Shown: piece by piece, positions 1-8,821 of the stretch
How the letters are laid out: the number at the start of each line of letters is the position of its first letter
How positions within the stretch are numbered: position 1 is the stretch's first letter
NCBI RefSeq assembly: GCF_014201805.1
Contig: NZ_JACHFK010000005.1
Coordinates: 174,001 to 238,000 of the forward strand
Source: Deinococcus metalli
GTDB lineage: Bacteria; Deinococcota; Deinococci; Deinococcales; Deinococcaceae
Reading direction: 5' to 3'
Length of the DNA stretch: 64,000 nt
Translations under genes and position numbers: made by a program
The notes under the pieces: model-generated
Seen by the model: the letters and a program-made list of their open reading frames with translations, nothing else
What the model was told of the DNA's origin: nothing
Databases searched by the model: none

Positions 1-707
1 CGGCGGCGATGGGCGCCAATCGCGTGATCGACCGCGCCATCGACGCGCGCAATCCGCGCACGGCGGGGCGGGAGGTGCCGTCCGGCAAGGTCTCGCCGGG
101 GCAGGCGTGGGCGCTGGTCCTCCTGAGTCTGGTCGTGCTGGCGGTCGCGTCAGCACAGCTCAATCCGCTGTGCCTGGTGCTGATGCCGCTGGCCGTGGCG
201 TTCCTGATCGGGTATCCGTACACCAAGCGCTTCACGTGGCTGTGCCACGCGTGGCTGGGCGTGACGGACGGCGCGGCGGCGGCGGGCGGCTGGATCGCGG
301 TGACGGGTCATTTCGCACCGGGCGCGTGGGCGCTGTGGGCGGTGGTGATCTTCTGGATGATCGGCCTGGACGTGATCTACGCGACCATGGATTACGCCTT
401 CGACGTGGCGAACGGCATCAAGAGTATTCCGGCGCGCTTCGGCATTCCCACGGCGCTGCGGATCGCGGCCGTCAGCCACGCGCTGACCTTCGTGGGCCTG
501 CTGGTGGTGGGGGTGGTGACGGGCGCGAGCTTCTGGTACGTCCTGGCGGCGCTGGTGATGGGCGGCATCCTGCTGTACGAGCACCGCATCGTGAATCCGC
601 AGGATCTGGGGCGGGTCAACGTGGCGTTCTTCGACGCGAACATGTGGCTCGCCCTGACCATGCTCGTGGGCGTGATCGCGGACGTGACATGGCGCACCCT
701 GACCTGA
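1..707 (+). CDS. ubiA: UbiA-family prenyltransferase (MqnP/UbiA type), 5' truncated by window edge
   Basis: Integral membrane enzyme that attaches a polyprenyl chain to an aromatic acceptor, probably in menaquinone synthesis. The reading frame is open from base 3, so the N-terminal part lies outside the window. The first Asp-rich signature is complete just after the edge ([15 protein letters not shown] followed by REVPSGK), and the second is [12 protein letters not shown] about 120 residues later. These are the two Mg-diphosphate binding motifs of the family. Several hydrophobic segments follow, ending at MLVGVIADV. The NRxxDRxxDAxNPRT form is what I associate with MqnP of the futalosine pathway, but UbiA proper has a similar motif, so the acceptor is inferred. 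Confidence 0.9.
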   Translation, partial: AAMGANRVIDRAIDARNPRTAGREVPSGKVSPGQAWALVLLSLVVLAVASAQLNPLCLVLMPLAVAFLIGYPYTKRFTWLCHAWLGVTDGAAAAGGWIAVTGHFAPGAWALWAVVIFWMIGLDVIYATMDYAFDVANGIKSIPARFGIPTALRIAAVSHALTFVGLLVVGVVTGASFWYVLAALVMGGILLYEHRIVNPQDLGRVNVAFFDANMWLALTMLVGVIADVTWRTLT

Positions 708-991
708 GGTCGCTGGTGCCGGGCGGCGCCGGGCAGGCGTTCCGGGAGGGCCAGGAGGTATGGGCGCTGACGGTGCTGGCGCGCGCGCGGGACGCCCAGG
801 ACGCGCACTCGGTGGGCTGGGCGGTGCTGGAGCGGCTGCGGGGCCTGGTGCTGATCCACGTGCAGCGCGAGGTCGAGGGCACCTTCGCGCTGGAACGGGC
901 GGACGCGCTGCTGGACGCGGCGGACGCGCCCCGGCCCACGCTGGAGTGGCTGGATCAGGACGGCGCGTGCGGCCCGCTAGAATCCTCGTGA
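689..991 (+). CDS. Conserved-looking hypothetical protein, 100 aa
   Basis: Soluble, mostly helical-looking protein with no recognised domain. It begins [13 protein letters not shown] and contains two amphipathic stretches ([15 protein letters not shown] and [15 protein letters not shown]). The start overlaps the end of the prenyltransferase gene by 19 nt, and codon use has the G/C third-position bias of real genes here. No clear Shine-Dalgarno precedes the ATG, as expected if it is translated by coupling. Function unknown; a downstream start is possible. Confidence 0.6.
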   Translation: MAHPDLRSLVPGGAGQAFREGQEVWALTVLARARDAQDAHSVGWAVLERLRGLVLIHVQREVEGTFALERADALLDAADAPRPTLEWLDQDGACGPLESS

Positions 992-1070
992 TGCGCCCCG
1001 CCGCCTGTACCCCCGCCCCGTCGCCCCGCGTTCCTGGCCCCGCTGCGTCCGTGCCGGGTGGGAGCGCCGG

Positions 1071-1526
1071 ATGACGCTGGAGAGTTCCGAGCGGGAGTTC
1101 CGGGAGCAGTACGCGGCGTTCGCGGCCACCGGCACGCTGTACGCGCAGGTGGAGGGCAGTCCGCTGCTGGAGTTCTCTGCAGGCGGGCGGGTGCTGTACC
1201 TGTTCGACCGCTGCGGGCCGTACGGAGCGCCGCCCGGACCGGCGCGGGTGGTCGTGCACGGCATCGTGGAGGAACTGACCCAGCTGCCGGAGGACGAGGA
1301 ACGCGTCGAGACGCTGACGGTGCAGGGCGTGTCGGGCATTGAGGGCCGTGGCCGGGTGCTGGAGGTGGGCCGCAGCACGTGGGTGGTACACGCGCGCGTG
1401 CCGCTGGTGCTGGCGAGCTTCGCGCGCGGTCCGGCGCTGCATCCTGGCGAGTGGGTGGCGTTCCGGACGGCGCCGCCGCTGCACGGCTTCGTGCTCGGGA
1501 AGGACGACGGCGCGCCGTACCGCTGA
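1071..1526 (+). CDS. Hypothetical protein, 151 aa
   Basis: Unrecognised soluble protein, beta-rich in appearance ([36 protein letters not shown]). The start ATG is preceded by GGGAG at 1059-1063 with a 7-nt gap. It lies 79 nt after the preceding small gene, and a TAGAAT -10-like box is at 978-983. The reading frame has strong G/C third-position bias. No signal peptide or transmembrane segment is apparent. Confidence 0.65.
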   Translation: MTLESSEREFREQYAAFAATGTLYAQVEGSPLLEFSAGGRVLYLFDRCGPYGAPPGPARVVVHGIVEELTQLPEDEERVETLTVQGVSGIEGRGRVLEVGRSTWVVHARVPLVLASFARGPALHPGEWVAFRTAPPLHGFVLGKDDGAPYR

Positions 1527-1566
1527 GCGCCGTTCCCACGGCGCCGCGTCAGGTTGGGATCAGGGG

Positions 1567-1586
1567 CAACCGTTTGTGAACGGTTG
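1567..1586. repeat. Perfect 8-bp inverted repeat with 4-nt spacer
   Basis: Arms CAACCGTT (1567-1574) and AACGGTTG (1579-1586) flank TGTG. It lies 40 nt after the stop of the 151-aa gene and about 50 nt upstream of the cyclase -10. There is no T-tract, so an operator is at least as likely as a terminator. Confidence 0.5.
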
Positions 1587-1636
1587 AGCTGGTGTTGTCT
1601 GACGGTGGCCTTCCGCCCGATTCATGTGTGCGGCAT

Positions 1637-1651
1637 GATAATTGCAATCCA
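1637..1651 (+). promoter_or_regulatory. -10 element and probable leaderless start of the cyclase gene
   Basis: GATAAT at 1637-1642 ends 8 nt before the ATG at 1651 and there is no Shine-Dalgarno. An in-frame TTG at 1642 overlaps the -10 box, so it could not be on the transcript. This decides in favour of the ATG. Confidence 0.45.
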
Positions 1652-2247
1652 TGACCAAGCTGCTGCCCCTTCCCAGCACCGCCGCCGACACCCGGACGGC
1701 GTGTCTCGTGCTGGTGGATCTGGTCGGCAGCACCACGCTCGCGCACATCCTGACCCTGCCGGCGTACATGGCGGTCATGACCGAGTTCGTGCAGCTCATG
1801 ATTCTCAGTTTTGAGGCGCGCGGTGGTCACGTGCTCCAGCATCAGGGCGACGCCGTCCTCGCGTACTGGGAGGCCGAGGACACCGACAGCGCGTGCTGCG
1901 CGGCGCTCGAGGCGCATGACCGCGCCGCGCGGCTGTCGCTGGCCGGCATGCTGGGCATCAACCTGCGCCTGCGCGCCGGTGTCGCGGTGGGCGAGGTCCT
2001 CACCGGCCACGTGGGAGGGCAGCGCAGCGCGTACGGCCTGCCGGTCAATTACGCGCGGCGCCTGTGCGACGCCGCCGCTGTGGGCGAGACGCTGGCGTGC
2101 CGCCGCGTGGCGGAGATGGTCCTGCCCAGCGTGCTCCACGACTCGCACGCGCCGCTCGCCCTGAGGGGTTTCGGGCCGGTGTGCGACGCGGTCAGCCTGC
2201 GACTGCGGCCTGCGCCGTCGCCGATCCTGCGCATGAAAGTAGATTAA
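1651..2247 (+). CDS. Single-domain class III adenylate/guanylate cyclase
   Basis: Converts ATP or GTP to a cyclic 3',5'-nucleotide. The 198-residue protein is a bare class III catalytic domain. The metal-binding Asp is in [10 protein letters not shown], the second in [10 protein letters not shown], and the C-terminal half carries the typical [16 protein letters not shown] then [10 protein letters not shown], which holds the Asn and Arg that contact ribose and stabilise the transition state. No sensory, membrane or HAMP domain is attached, so regulation must come from partners or expression. It sits immediately upstream of a two-component system, but in its own unit (45-nt gap with a separate -10). 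Substrate (ATP or GTP) cannot be told by eye. Confidence 0.85.
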   Translation: MTKLLPLPSTAADTRTACLVLVDLVGSTTLAHILTLPAYMAVMTEFVQLMILSFEARGGHVLQHQGDAVLAYWEAEDTDSACCAALEAHDRAARLSLAGMLGINLRLRAGVAVGEVLTGHVGGQRSAYGLPVNYARRLCDAAAVGETLACRRVAEMVLPSVLHDSHAPLALRGFGPVCDAVSLRLRPAPSPILRMKVD

Positions 2248-2280
2248 GCACCGCGGCCGTATTCTCATGAGAGCCATCTC

Positions 2281-2292
2281 TAGACTGCGGGT

Positions 2293-2293
<1 letters not shown>
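2281..2293 (+). promoter_or_regulatory. -10 box (TAGACT) 6 nt before the response-regulator ATG
   Basis: TAGACT at 2281-2286, six bases, then ATG at 2293. There is no ribosome-binding site, so a leaderless transcript is inferred. Confidence 0.5.
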
Positions 2294-2970
<677 letters not shown>

Positions 2971-3063
2971 GCTGCCTTCCCCCGCCTGCCCGACCGGGGG
3001 CGCCGCGGCCAGCCCCCACCCGCCGGCGTGGGCGCGGCCCGGCGCCGCGACGGGAGGCTGGCC

Positions 3064-4635
3064 ATGACCCTGCGCTGGCGGCTGACCCTCTTCTACACGG
3101 CGCTCCTGGCGGCGCTGCTGCTCGTCGTGGGCGTCACCACGCTGTACCTGATGCGCAACAGTCTGATTGACGCGCTCGACAAGGACATGCTGGAGACGTA
3201 CACGCGTTTTGCCGCCACGTCCACCACCATCTCTCTGAACTCCTGTGATCCGGACGCCGCGCCGAATGACCAGGGACCGGACGCGGGCCTGACGTCACGC
3301 TACCTGTTCTCGAACTCGAACCTGCAGGTCGAGCAGTTGCCGTTCTACACCCAGCAGGGCCTGATGGGCTCCCTGGGCGGGGCGAACGGCAAGGCGACGC
3401 TGTCCACCCTGCGCTACGTGCAGGAGTACACCCGCAGCTCGCTGGGCTTCGACTGCGCGTTCCCGGTCAAGCTGACGGACGCGCAGCTGAGCGACCTGAT
3501 CCGGTCCAGCGGCGGCCGCCTGTACCTGAACTACCCCCGCCGCGACTCGATCAACGCCCAGCCTGTACCGATCCGGCTGCTGGTCGTGCTCGCCCCGGTG
3601 CGCCAGGCCACCAGCATCCTGCCGGGCGATGAGGACACGGTGCTGAGCCTGGTGTACGTGGGCCGCAGCATGGACGACCTGAACACCACCCTGACCCGGC
3701 TGCGCTCGGTGATCCTGCTGCTGTTCCTGGCGGGGCTGGTCACGGCCGGCACGGGCGCGTACCTCCTGGCCGGGCAGGCACTGCGCCCCCTGCGGCAGGT
3801 GCAGCGCGCCGCCGAGAAGATCGGCGGGCAGACCCTCGCCCAGCGCGTCCCGGAGCCCGCCACCGGCGACGAGGTGCAGTCGCTGGCGCAGGCCCTGAAC
3901 GGCATGCTGGGCCGCCTGGAAGCCAGTTTCGAGGCGCAGCGGCGGTTCACCAGCGACGCCAGCCACGAACTGCGCACGCCGGTCACGGCCATCAGCGGGC
4001 ACGCCAGCTATCTGCTGCGCCGCACCAGCCCGACCGGGCAGCAGCAGGAGAGCCTGAACATCATCCAGAACGAGTCCGAGCGCCTCACCAACCTGATCGC
4101 CAGCCTGCTGGAACTGGCGCGCAGCGACTCGGGCGCGCTGGTGATGCAGAAAGCGCCGATCCTGTCCACGCTGTTCCTCACGGAGATCGGGCGGGAACTC
4201 GGACCGCTGGCCCAGGCGCAGCAGACGACCATCCGCGTCATGGGGCAGGAGGTGGCCTTCGAGGGCGACCCGGACCGTCTCAAGCAGGTGATCATCAACC
4301 TGCTCAGCAACGCCCTGAAGGCCGGCGCGAAGACCATCACGCTGCAGAGCCAGGCGGTGCTGGACGGCCAGCAGGTGCGCCTGAGCGTCCGCGACGACGG
4401 ACCGGGCATTCCCCCGGACCAGCTTGAGCGCCTCTTCGACCGCTTCTACCGCCTGGAGGACAGCCGCAGCCGCGACCAGGGCGGCGCGGGCCTGGGCCTG
4501 AGCATCGCGCGCGGCATCGTGGACGCCCACGGCGGCCGCATCTGGCTGGAGAGCACCGTGGGCGAGGGCACCGCCGCGCACGTGCAGCTCCCGGTGGGGA
4601 ACATTCCCGATCTGGACGACGAGGACGTGCCGTAG
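3064..4635 (+). CDS. Sensor histidine kinase with HAMP domain
   Basis: Membrane-bound sensor kinase, 523 aa, probably phosphorylating the regulator encoded just upstream. Order: TM1 (about residues 6-28), an extracytoplasmic sensor region of about 185 residues, TM2 (about 215-236), HAMP, a HisKA helix with the phospho-acceptor His in SHELRTP (about residue 301), then a HATPase domain with the N box ([11 protein letters not shown]), G1 box (DDGPGIPP) and G2 box (GAGLGLSIA). The ATG at 3064 is chosen because GGGAGG lies about 6-8 nt upstream and the first hydrophobic segment follows directly. An in-frame ATG at 3028 has no ribosome site. Confidence 0.93.
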   Translation: MTLRWRLTLFYTALLAALLLVVGVTTLYLMRNSLIDALDKDMLETYTRFAATSTTISLNSCDPDAAPNDQGPDAGLTSRYLFSNSNLQVEQLPFYTQQGLMGSLGGANGKATLSTLRYVQEYTRSSLGFDCAFPVKLTDAQLSDLIRSSGGRLYLNYPRRDSINAQPVPIRLLVVLAPVRQATSILPGDEDTVLSLVYVGRSMDDLNTTLTRLRSVILLLFLAGLVTAGTGAYLLAGQALRPLRQVQRAAEKIGGQTLAQRVPEPATGDEVQSLAQALNGMLGRLEASFEAQRRFTSDASHELRTPVTAISGHASYLLRRTSPTGQQQESLNIIQNESERLTNLIASLLELARSDSGALVMQKAPILSTLFLTEIGRELGPLAQAQQTTIRVMGQEVAFEGDPDRLKQVIINLLSNALKAGAKTITLQSQAVLDGQQVRLSVRDDGPGIPPDQLERLFDRFYRLEDSRSRDQGGAGLGLSIARGIVDAHGGRIWLESTVGEGTAAHVQLPVGNIPDLDDEDVP

Positions 4636-4652
4636 GAAGCCGTGGGGTCGGG

Positions 4653-4691
4653 AGCAGAGGGCTCAGGCCTTTACGCTCTGTGCCCTCTGCT
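4653..4691. terminator. Hairpin between convergent kinase and argR genes
   Basis: Perfect 10-bp inverted repeat, AGCAGAGGGC (4653-4662) and GCCCTCTGCT (4682-4691), with a 19-nt loop. It lies between the kinase stop and the argR stop, so it may serve both directions. No clear U-tract follows on either strand. Confidence 0.5.
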
Positions 4692-4694
4692 GCT

Positions 4695-5165
4695 TCATCC
4701 CAGCATCAGTTCGTGGAATTCCTCGAGCAGCGCTTCACCCTCGGCGACGGTGCGGGCCAGGACGAAGATGGTGTCCTCGCCGGCGATGGTGCCCACGATG
4801 TCGTCGCGGCGCAGGCGGTCAAGGAGCATGGCGACGCCGGTCGCGTGGCCGTCGGCGGTGCGGATGACCAGGGTGTTCTCGCCGCGGTCGATGTCGTGCA
4901 CGAAGTTCTGAAAGAGCCGCGCGAGTTCGCCCTCGACGTTGCTGTGGCCGGTCATGTGCGCCAGCGCGTAGCGGTGCCGGCCCTTGCCGACCGGGACGCG
5001 AACCAGCCGCAGTTCGTTGATGTCGCGGCTGACGGTCGCCTGCGTGACCTGAATGCCGTCCTCGCGCAGGCGCGCCACCAGTTCGCCCTGCGTCGAGACG
5101 CTCTCGCGGGCGATGATGTCCTGAATGCGTTTCTGACGCTGTTCCTTGCTGAGCGCGGCGGGCAC
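4695..5165 (-). CDS. argR: Arginine repressor ArgR
   Basis: Arginine-responsive repressor or activator of arginine metabolism. It has an N-terminal winged helix ([16 protein letters not shown], then [19 protein letters not shown], the ArgR recognition helix) and a C-terminal hexamerisation/arginine-binding domain ([21 protein letters not shown] and the [11 protein letters not shown] motif, where GT(I)AGxDT is the arginine contact). Start choice: an ATG exists at 5174, but a CATAAT -10-like box (5181-5176) ends one base before it. A transcript from that promoter would begin inside or after the ATG, so the in-frame GTG at 5165 (156 aa) is preferred. An ARG-box palindrome overlaps the promoter, which suggests autoregulation. 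Confidence 0.9.
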   Translation of the reverse strand: MPAALSKEQRQKRIQDIIARESVSTQGELVARLREDGIQVTQATVSRDINELRLVRVPVGKGRHRYALAHMTGHSNVEGELARLFQNFVHDIDRGENTLVIRTADGHATGVAMLLDRLRRDDIVGTIAGEDTIFVLARTVAEGEALLEEFHELMLG

Positions 5166-5175
5166 GCCCCCCATG

Positions 5176-5202
5176 ATTATGCAAATGGGGTGAATAATTC
5201 AA
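5176..5202 (-). promoter_or_regulatory. argR promoter overlapped by an ARG box
   Basis: On the minus strand TTGAAT (5202-5197) and CATAAT (5181-5176) form a promoter with a short 15-bp spacer. The perfect palindrome TGAATAATTCA (5191-5201) matches the ARG-box core TGAATnnnnATTCA with a shortened centre and covers the -35. A second A/T-rich half-site-like stretch is at 5175-5186. ArgR autoregulation is inferred. Confidence 0.5.
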
Positions 5203-5280
5203 GGCGCCACCGCAAAACGGCCAGAGGATGATGAACACGGGCGGCTGAAGAGCTCTGCCGCGTTCCGCCCACTCCACCTG

Positions 5281-6576
5281 TCAGCGTTCGTCTGCGGGCC
5301 CCTCGCGCAGGCTGCCCAGGAAGGCGTCGTAGCGGTCCTGCACGTCGCGGCGGTCGCTGGCGTTCTCAATGTTCGCCGCCGCGTCCTCCCGCACGAGGTC
5401 GGCATGGCGCCGGAGTTCGCGCTGGCGCGCCGGGTCCGGGGTACAGTCGGCGACATTGCGCAGGACTTCCAGCACGCGCAGGACGACGGCGGGGGCGCCC
5501 TTGCCGTACTGGCGGATCATGTGGAACATGCCGTCGAGCAGGCCCGCGTAGTCGGTGACGGGCCGCACCAGCCGCAGCTGGCCGTCCACGTACACGGTGC
5601 CGCCGGGCCACTCGCGGCTCTCCAGGGTACACAGCGCGTCTCCGAAGCGGTCGATGACGTCGATGGCGGTCACGGGGTCGTTGGTGCCGGGGCTCAGGGC
5701 GCGTGCGGCGACCTCGGCGAGCTGCCGCACGCTGTATTCGAGATCCTGCCCGGTGGTGCGGGTGGGGCCCACGGTCAGGGCGTCCACCACGCCTGCGGGC
5801 AGGTGCGGCACGCCACGCGCGATCACCGAGTTCGGAAAGACGTAATCGCCGACCCGCACGTACAGCCGCACGGCGGCGTCTGCGCGGGTGGCGGCGCGCG
5901 TCAGGGCCTCCACGTCCAGCAGTTGCAGGTAGCCGCCGCTGGGCGCGCGCAGTACCGCGCCGCTCTCCCAGAAGGTCTCGGGCGGCGGGGAGGCGTTGGG
6001 GTGGCCGTCGCCCTCGCGCTCCTGGGTGGCCCCCTCCAGCGTGCGCGTCAGGTCGTCGCGCAGCAGGTTGACCACGCGGGTCATGTTGATGCTGGAGGTC
6101 ACGTGAGCGAGGTAGTACACCAGCGCGGCGACCGACGCCAGCGCGAGCAGCATGGCGCCGGTCACGTTGTAGTGCGGCACGAAGGGGACGTCCTCGGTGC
6201 CGGACACGGCGCGCAGGGAGTACAGCGAGAACGCGAAGGTGGCGATGAACACGCCCAGCGTGATCTGGTTGCCCCGGTCGCGCGTGAAGTTGTCCAGCAG
6301 CCTCGGCCCCATGCTGCCGGCCGCGTAGGACAGCGCCGCGATGGTGATCGAGAAGACCGTGCCCGCCACGCCGATGGAACTGCTCGCCACGGCCGACAGC
6401 ACGCTGCGCGCCCCCGTGCCGCCGCCGCCATACACGAAATGCAGGGTGTAGGGCACGCCGTACGTCTCCTCGACCTCCACGCCCAGCTCAGCCAGCACCA
6501 CGGCGAGGACGGTCATGACGGCCGGAATGAACCAGAACTGCTCGGTCAGCTGCCGCAGGCGCAGCACGGTCCGCAT
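5281..6576 (-). CDS. DUF2254 integral membrane protein
   Basis: Predicted membrane protein of 431 aa in the DUF2254 family, of unknown function. Hydrophobic segments are at about residues 15-33 (FIPAVMTVLAVVLAELGV), 64-85 (VAGTVFSITIAALSYAAG), 108-123 and 142-162 (GAMLLALASVAALVYYLAHV). A soluble C-terminal half carries the family-typical RALSPGTNDPVTAIDVIDR. ATG 6576 overlaps the stop of a 42-residue upstream ORF as TGATG, which suggests translational coupling; a GTG at 6579 is the alternative. Confidence 0.85.
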   Translation of the reverse strand: MRTVLRLRQLTEQFWFIPAVMTVLAVVLAELGVEVEETYGVPYTLHFVYGGGGTGARSVLSAVASSSIGVAGTVFSITIAALSYAAGSMGPRLLDNFTRDRGNQITLGVFIATFAFSLYSLRAVSGTEDVPFVPHYNVTGAMLLALASVAALVYYLAHVTSSINMTRVVNLLRDDLTRTLEGATQEREGDGHPNASPPPETFWESGAVLRAPSGGYLQLLDVEALTRAATRADAAVRLYVRVGDYVFPNSVIARGVPHLPAGVVDALTVGPTRTTGQDLEYSVRQLAEVAARALSPGTNDPVTAIDVIDRFGDALCTLESREWPGGTVYVDGQLRLVRPVTDYAGLLDGMFHMIRQYGKGAPAVVLRVLEVLRNVADCTPDPARQRELRRHADLVREDAAANIENASDRRDVQDRYDAFLGSLREGPADER

Positions 6577-6704
6577 CACGCGCGCGCTCCGCTGAGGGGT
6601 CCAGGCGTGCCGGGGGCGCCGGCAGGGGGGGGCGGGGCACCGTGGGCCGGCCGCTGCACCATGCCATGCAATTCCTGGAGGACGGTGTTCAGGTCGACAC
6701 TCAC
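6576..6704 (-). CDS. Possible 42-aa small protein upstream of the DUF2254 gene
   Basis: GTG-started ORF reading MSVDLNTVLQELHGMVQRPA followed by a Pro/Gly/Ala-rich tail (GAPPPPAGAPGTPGPL). Two features support it. A TACGCT -10-like box ends 6 nt before the GTG, the same geometry as many starts in this window, and its TGA overlaps the ATG of the DUF2254 gene. The N-terminus looks like a short amphipathic helix. No homology claim is made. Confidence 0.4.
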   Translation of the reverse strand: MSVDLNTVLQELHGMVQRPAHGAPPPPAGAPGTPGPLSGARA

Positions 6705-6850
6705 GTCCGCAGCGTATCCAGCTGTTCAGCCCGGTGCAGGCATCAAACCTTAACGGCGGGACAGGCCGTGGACGCTGGGCGAAGGACCGCGTTCAGGGAG
6801 GTCTGACGGTCAGGGGCAGGACGACTGCCACGCCTCAGCTCCGGCCCCCT

Positions 6851-8089
6851 TCAGCCCGGGACGCGTTCCCGGCGGACCCGCACCGCCTCGTCCAGCAGCC
6901 GGCGGGCGACCTCGCGTTTGCTGACGCGCGGCCAGTCCTCATGGGTGCCGTCCGGGCGCACCAGCGTGACCTGGTTGTCGTCGCCGCCGAAGGCCGTGCC
7001 CTCGCGCGTGGGGTAGTTCAGCAGGATGAAGTCGGCGTTCTTGCGCGCGGCCTTCGCGGCGGCCCGCTCCACGCCCGCGTGCGTCTCCATGGCGAAGCCC
7101 ACCAGCACCCGCGCGCCCTTCTCGGCCCCGAGCTGCGCCAGGATGTCCGGATTGGGCGTGAGGTGAATGGTCACGTCGCCGGCGACCTTGGCCTGCTTCT
7201 CGCCGGCCTGTTCGGCCGCCCGGTAGTCCGCCACGGCAGCCGTCATGACCACGATGTCCGCGCCCCGGGCCGCCGCGACCACCGCGTCGCGCAGGTCCAA
7301 GGCCGATTCGATCCGCAGCGTGGTCACGCCCGGCGGGTCGGCCAGGGTCACGGGGCCGGTCACCAGGGTCACGTGGGCGCCGCGGTCACGGGCTTCCTCG
7401 GCCACCGCGAAGCCCATCTTGCCGCTGGACGGATTGCTGATGAAGCGCACCGGATCGAGGTACTCGCGGGTCGGCCCGGCCGAGACGACCACGGTGCGGC
7501 CCTCCAGGTCGCGCGGGCTGGGGCGCAGCAGGTCCAGCACCCGCGCGGCGATGTCCTCGGGTTCTGCCATCCTGCCCACGCCCGAGCCCTCGCCGTGCGT
7601 GCCGAAGGCGCCGACCTCCGGGCCGAGGAAGGCGTGGCCCCACCCTCGCAGCCGCGCCACGTTCGCCTGCACGGCCGGACTGCGCCACATCGCCTCGTTC
7701 ATGGCGGGCACCCACAGCAGCGGTGCCTGCACGCTCAGCAGCGTGGCCAGCGCGAGGTCGCCGGCGTGCCCGCCCGCCGCGCCGGCCAGCAGCTCGGCCG
7801 ACGCGCCGACGACCACGGCCGCGTCCACCTTCGCGTGGGTCAGGTGCAGGGCGTCGGGGCGGGCCTCGAACCACTGCGCGTCGGTGCCGACCGGCCCGTC
7901 GGCGGCGGTGCTGAGACTCAGCTCCGTGATGAAGGCCAGCGCGGCGCGCGTGGCGATCACCCGCACCGTCACGCCGCGCTCGCGCAGGCGGCGCAGCACC
8001 GACGGGGCCTTCACGGCCGCCATGGAGCCGCCCACGATCACCAGCACGTCAGCGGGCACCGGCCGGGCAGGGGAAGACGCGTCGCTCAT
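6851..8089 (-). CDS. coaBC: Bifunctional CoaBC (Dfp), phosphopantothenoylcysteine synthase/decarboxylase
   Basis: Coenzyme A biosynthesis: CoaB ligates cysteine to 4'-phosphopantothenate and CoaC decarboxylates the product with FMN. The 412-aa length is normal. The CoaC half has the N-terminal flavoprotein fold, active-site His in LHLTHAKVD (about H82) and PAMNEAMW (128-135). The CoaB half has [34 protein letters not shown] and NPDIL. Oddity: the CoaC clamp Cys expected in an ACGxxGxGRM context is absent ([15 protein letters not shown], about 160-174), and the whole protein contains no cysteine. The ATG is 6 nt after a TAGACT -10 box. Confidence 0.92.
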   Translation of the reverse strand: MSDASSPARPVPADVLVIVGGSMAAVKAPSVLRRLRERGVTVRVIATRAALAFITELSLSTAADGPVGTDAQWFEARPDALHLTHAKVDAAVVVGASAELLAGAAGGHAGDLALATLLSVQAPLLWVPAMNEAMWRSPAVQANVARLRGWGHAFLGPEVGAFGTHGEGSGVGRMAEPEDIAARVLDLLRPSPRDLEGRTVVVSAGPTREYLDPVRFISNPSSGKMGFAVAEEARDRGAHVTLVTGPVTLADPPGVTTLRIESALDLRDAVVAAARGADIVVMTAAVADYRAAEQAGEKQAKVAGDVTIHLTPNPDILAQLGAEKGARVLVGFAMETHAGVERAAAKAARKNADFILLNYPTREGTAFGGDDNQVTLVRPDGTHEDWPRVSKREVARRLLDEAVRVRRERVPG

Positions 8090-8101
8090 CTGCCGAGTCT
8101 A
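8090..8101 (-). promoter_or_regulatory. -10 box of coaBC, leaderless geometry
   Basis: Minus-strand TAGACT (8101-8096) is separated by exactly six bases from the ATG at 8089. No Shine-Dalgarno is seen. Confidence 0.5.
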
Positions 8102-8114
8102 CCCACCCGAACCG

Positions 8115-8693
8115 TCACGCGGGAGCGCGCCGCAGGGCCGCGAGCCCGCCCGCGATGAACGCCGCGAGGGTGTCGTCCACGTCCCCTGGCGTGGCGCCGG
8201 GGTGGCGCAGGGACTCGACGGCCACCGCCTCCAGCAGCAGCGTGACGATCCTGAGCGCTCCGTCGTGCCGCGCGGCGTGTTCCGGCCGGTACGGAGCGAG
8301 CAGGGCGGCGAGTTCGTCCAGAAAGCGGGCGCGCTCCTCGCGGAAGGTGGGGCCGCCGCCGGAGTGCATCAGCAGCAGCAGGTCGCGCTCGTGCAGCAGG
8401 GCCGTGAAGATCGCGGCGTAGTCCAGGGCCGCGAGCCCCGTGCCGGTGTCCAGCAGCGGACGCAGCCGCTGCCACAGGGCCGGCAGCCGGGCGTCGAGCA
8501 GCGCGCGCAGCATCGCCTCCGTGGACGTGAAGTAGGCGTACACCGTGGGGCGCGACGTGCCGAGCGCATGGGCAACGTCGTTCATGCCGACGCCCTCGAA
8601 GCCGCGCTCGATGAACAGCGCCTGGGCGGCCTCGAGGAGCTGGGCGCGCCGGGTATCGGCGTCCAGGCGGCGCGGAGCGGACGGAGAGGGCAT
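8115..8693 (-). CDS. TetR-family transcriptional regulator
   Basis: 192-aa repressor. The N-terminal TetR HTH spans about residues 15-62 ([18 protein letters not shown], then [19 protein letters not shown]). The C-terminal ligand domain is unclassified. It is divergent from the large YhgE/Pip-type gene, and the intergenic region holds two tandem TGAC-N5-GTCA palindromes, one over the -35 of this gene, so autoregulation and control of the neighbour are likely. The ATG is 6 nt after TAGACT (8705-8700). Confidence 0.92.
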   Translation of the reverse strand: MPSPSAPRRLDADTRRAQLLEAAQALFIERGFEGVGMNDVAHALGTSRPTVYAYFTSTEAMLRALLDARLPALWQRLRPLLDTGTGLAALDYAAIFTALLHERDLLLLMHSGGGPTFREERARFLDELAALLAPYRPEHAARHDGALRIVTLLLEAVAVESLRHPGATPGDVDDTLAAFIAGGLAALRRAPA

Positions 8694-8699
8694 GCCCTG

Positions 8700-8728
8700 A
8701 GTCTAGCACTCAATTGACATTATGTCAC
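8700..8728 (-). promoter_or_regulatory. tetR promoter
   Basis: Minus strand GTGACA (8728-8723), 17-bp spacer, TAGACT (8705-8700), then six bases to the ATG. The -35 lies inside the first palindromic operator. Confidence 0.6.
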
Positions 8729-8742
8729 CTGACCAAGTGTCA
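8715..8742. promoter_or_regulatory. Two tandem operator-like palindromes for the TetR regulator
   Basis: Perfect palindrome TGACATTATGTCA (8715-8727) and an imperfect one, TGACCAAGTGTCA (8730-8742), both of form TGAC-N5-GTCA with centres 15 bp apart. They lie in the divergent intergenic region and overlap the tetR -35 and a TTGACA on the plus strand (8714-8719). Binding by the TetR protein is inferred from position. Confidence 0.6.
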
Positions 8743-8821
8743 GCAAACAATCATCCTCACCTGTCGAGGCATCATACTCCCCGTCGTCCCGACGTCGTTC
8801 CCCACAATTCCAGGAGAGCCC

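Noticed and set aside
107..991. A 294-codon frame crossing the prenyltransferase gene
   Set aside because: Its first two thirds are an Arg/Gly-rich shadow of the UbiA-family gene. Only the end from ATG 689 has normal protein character.
991..1074. 27-codon ORF from ATG 991 overlapping the start of the 151-aa gene
   Set aside because: No ribosome site and a biased Pro/Ala composition; weaker than the small ORF at 6576-6704, which has promoter geometry and a stop/start overlap.
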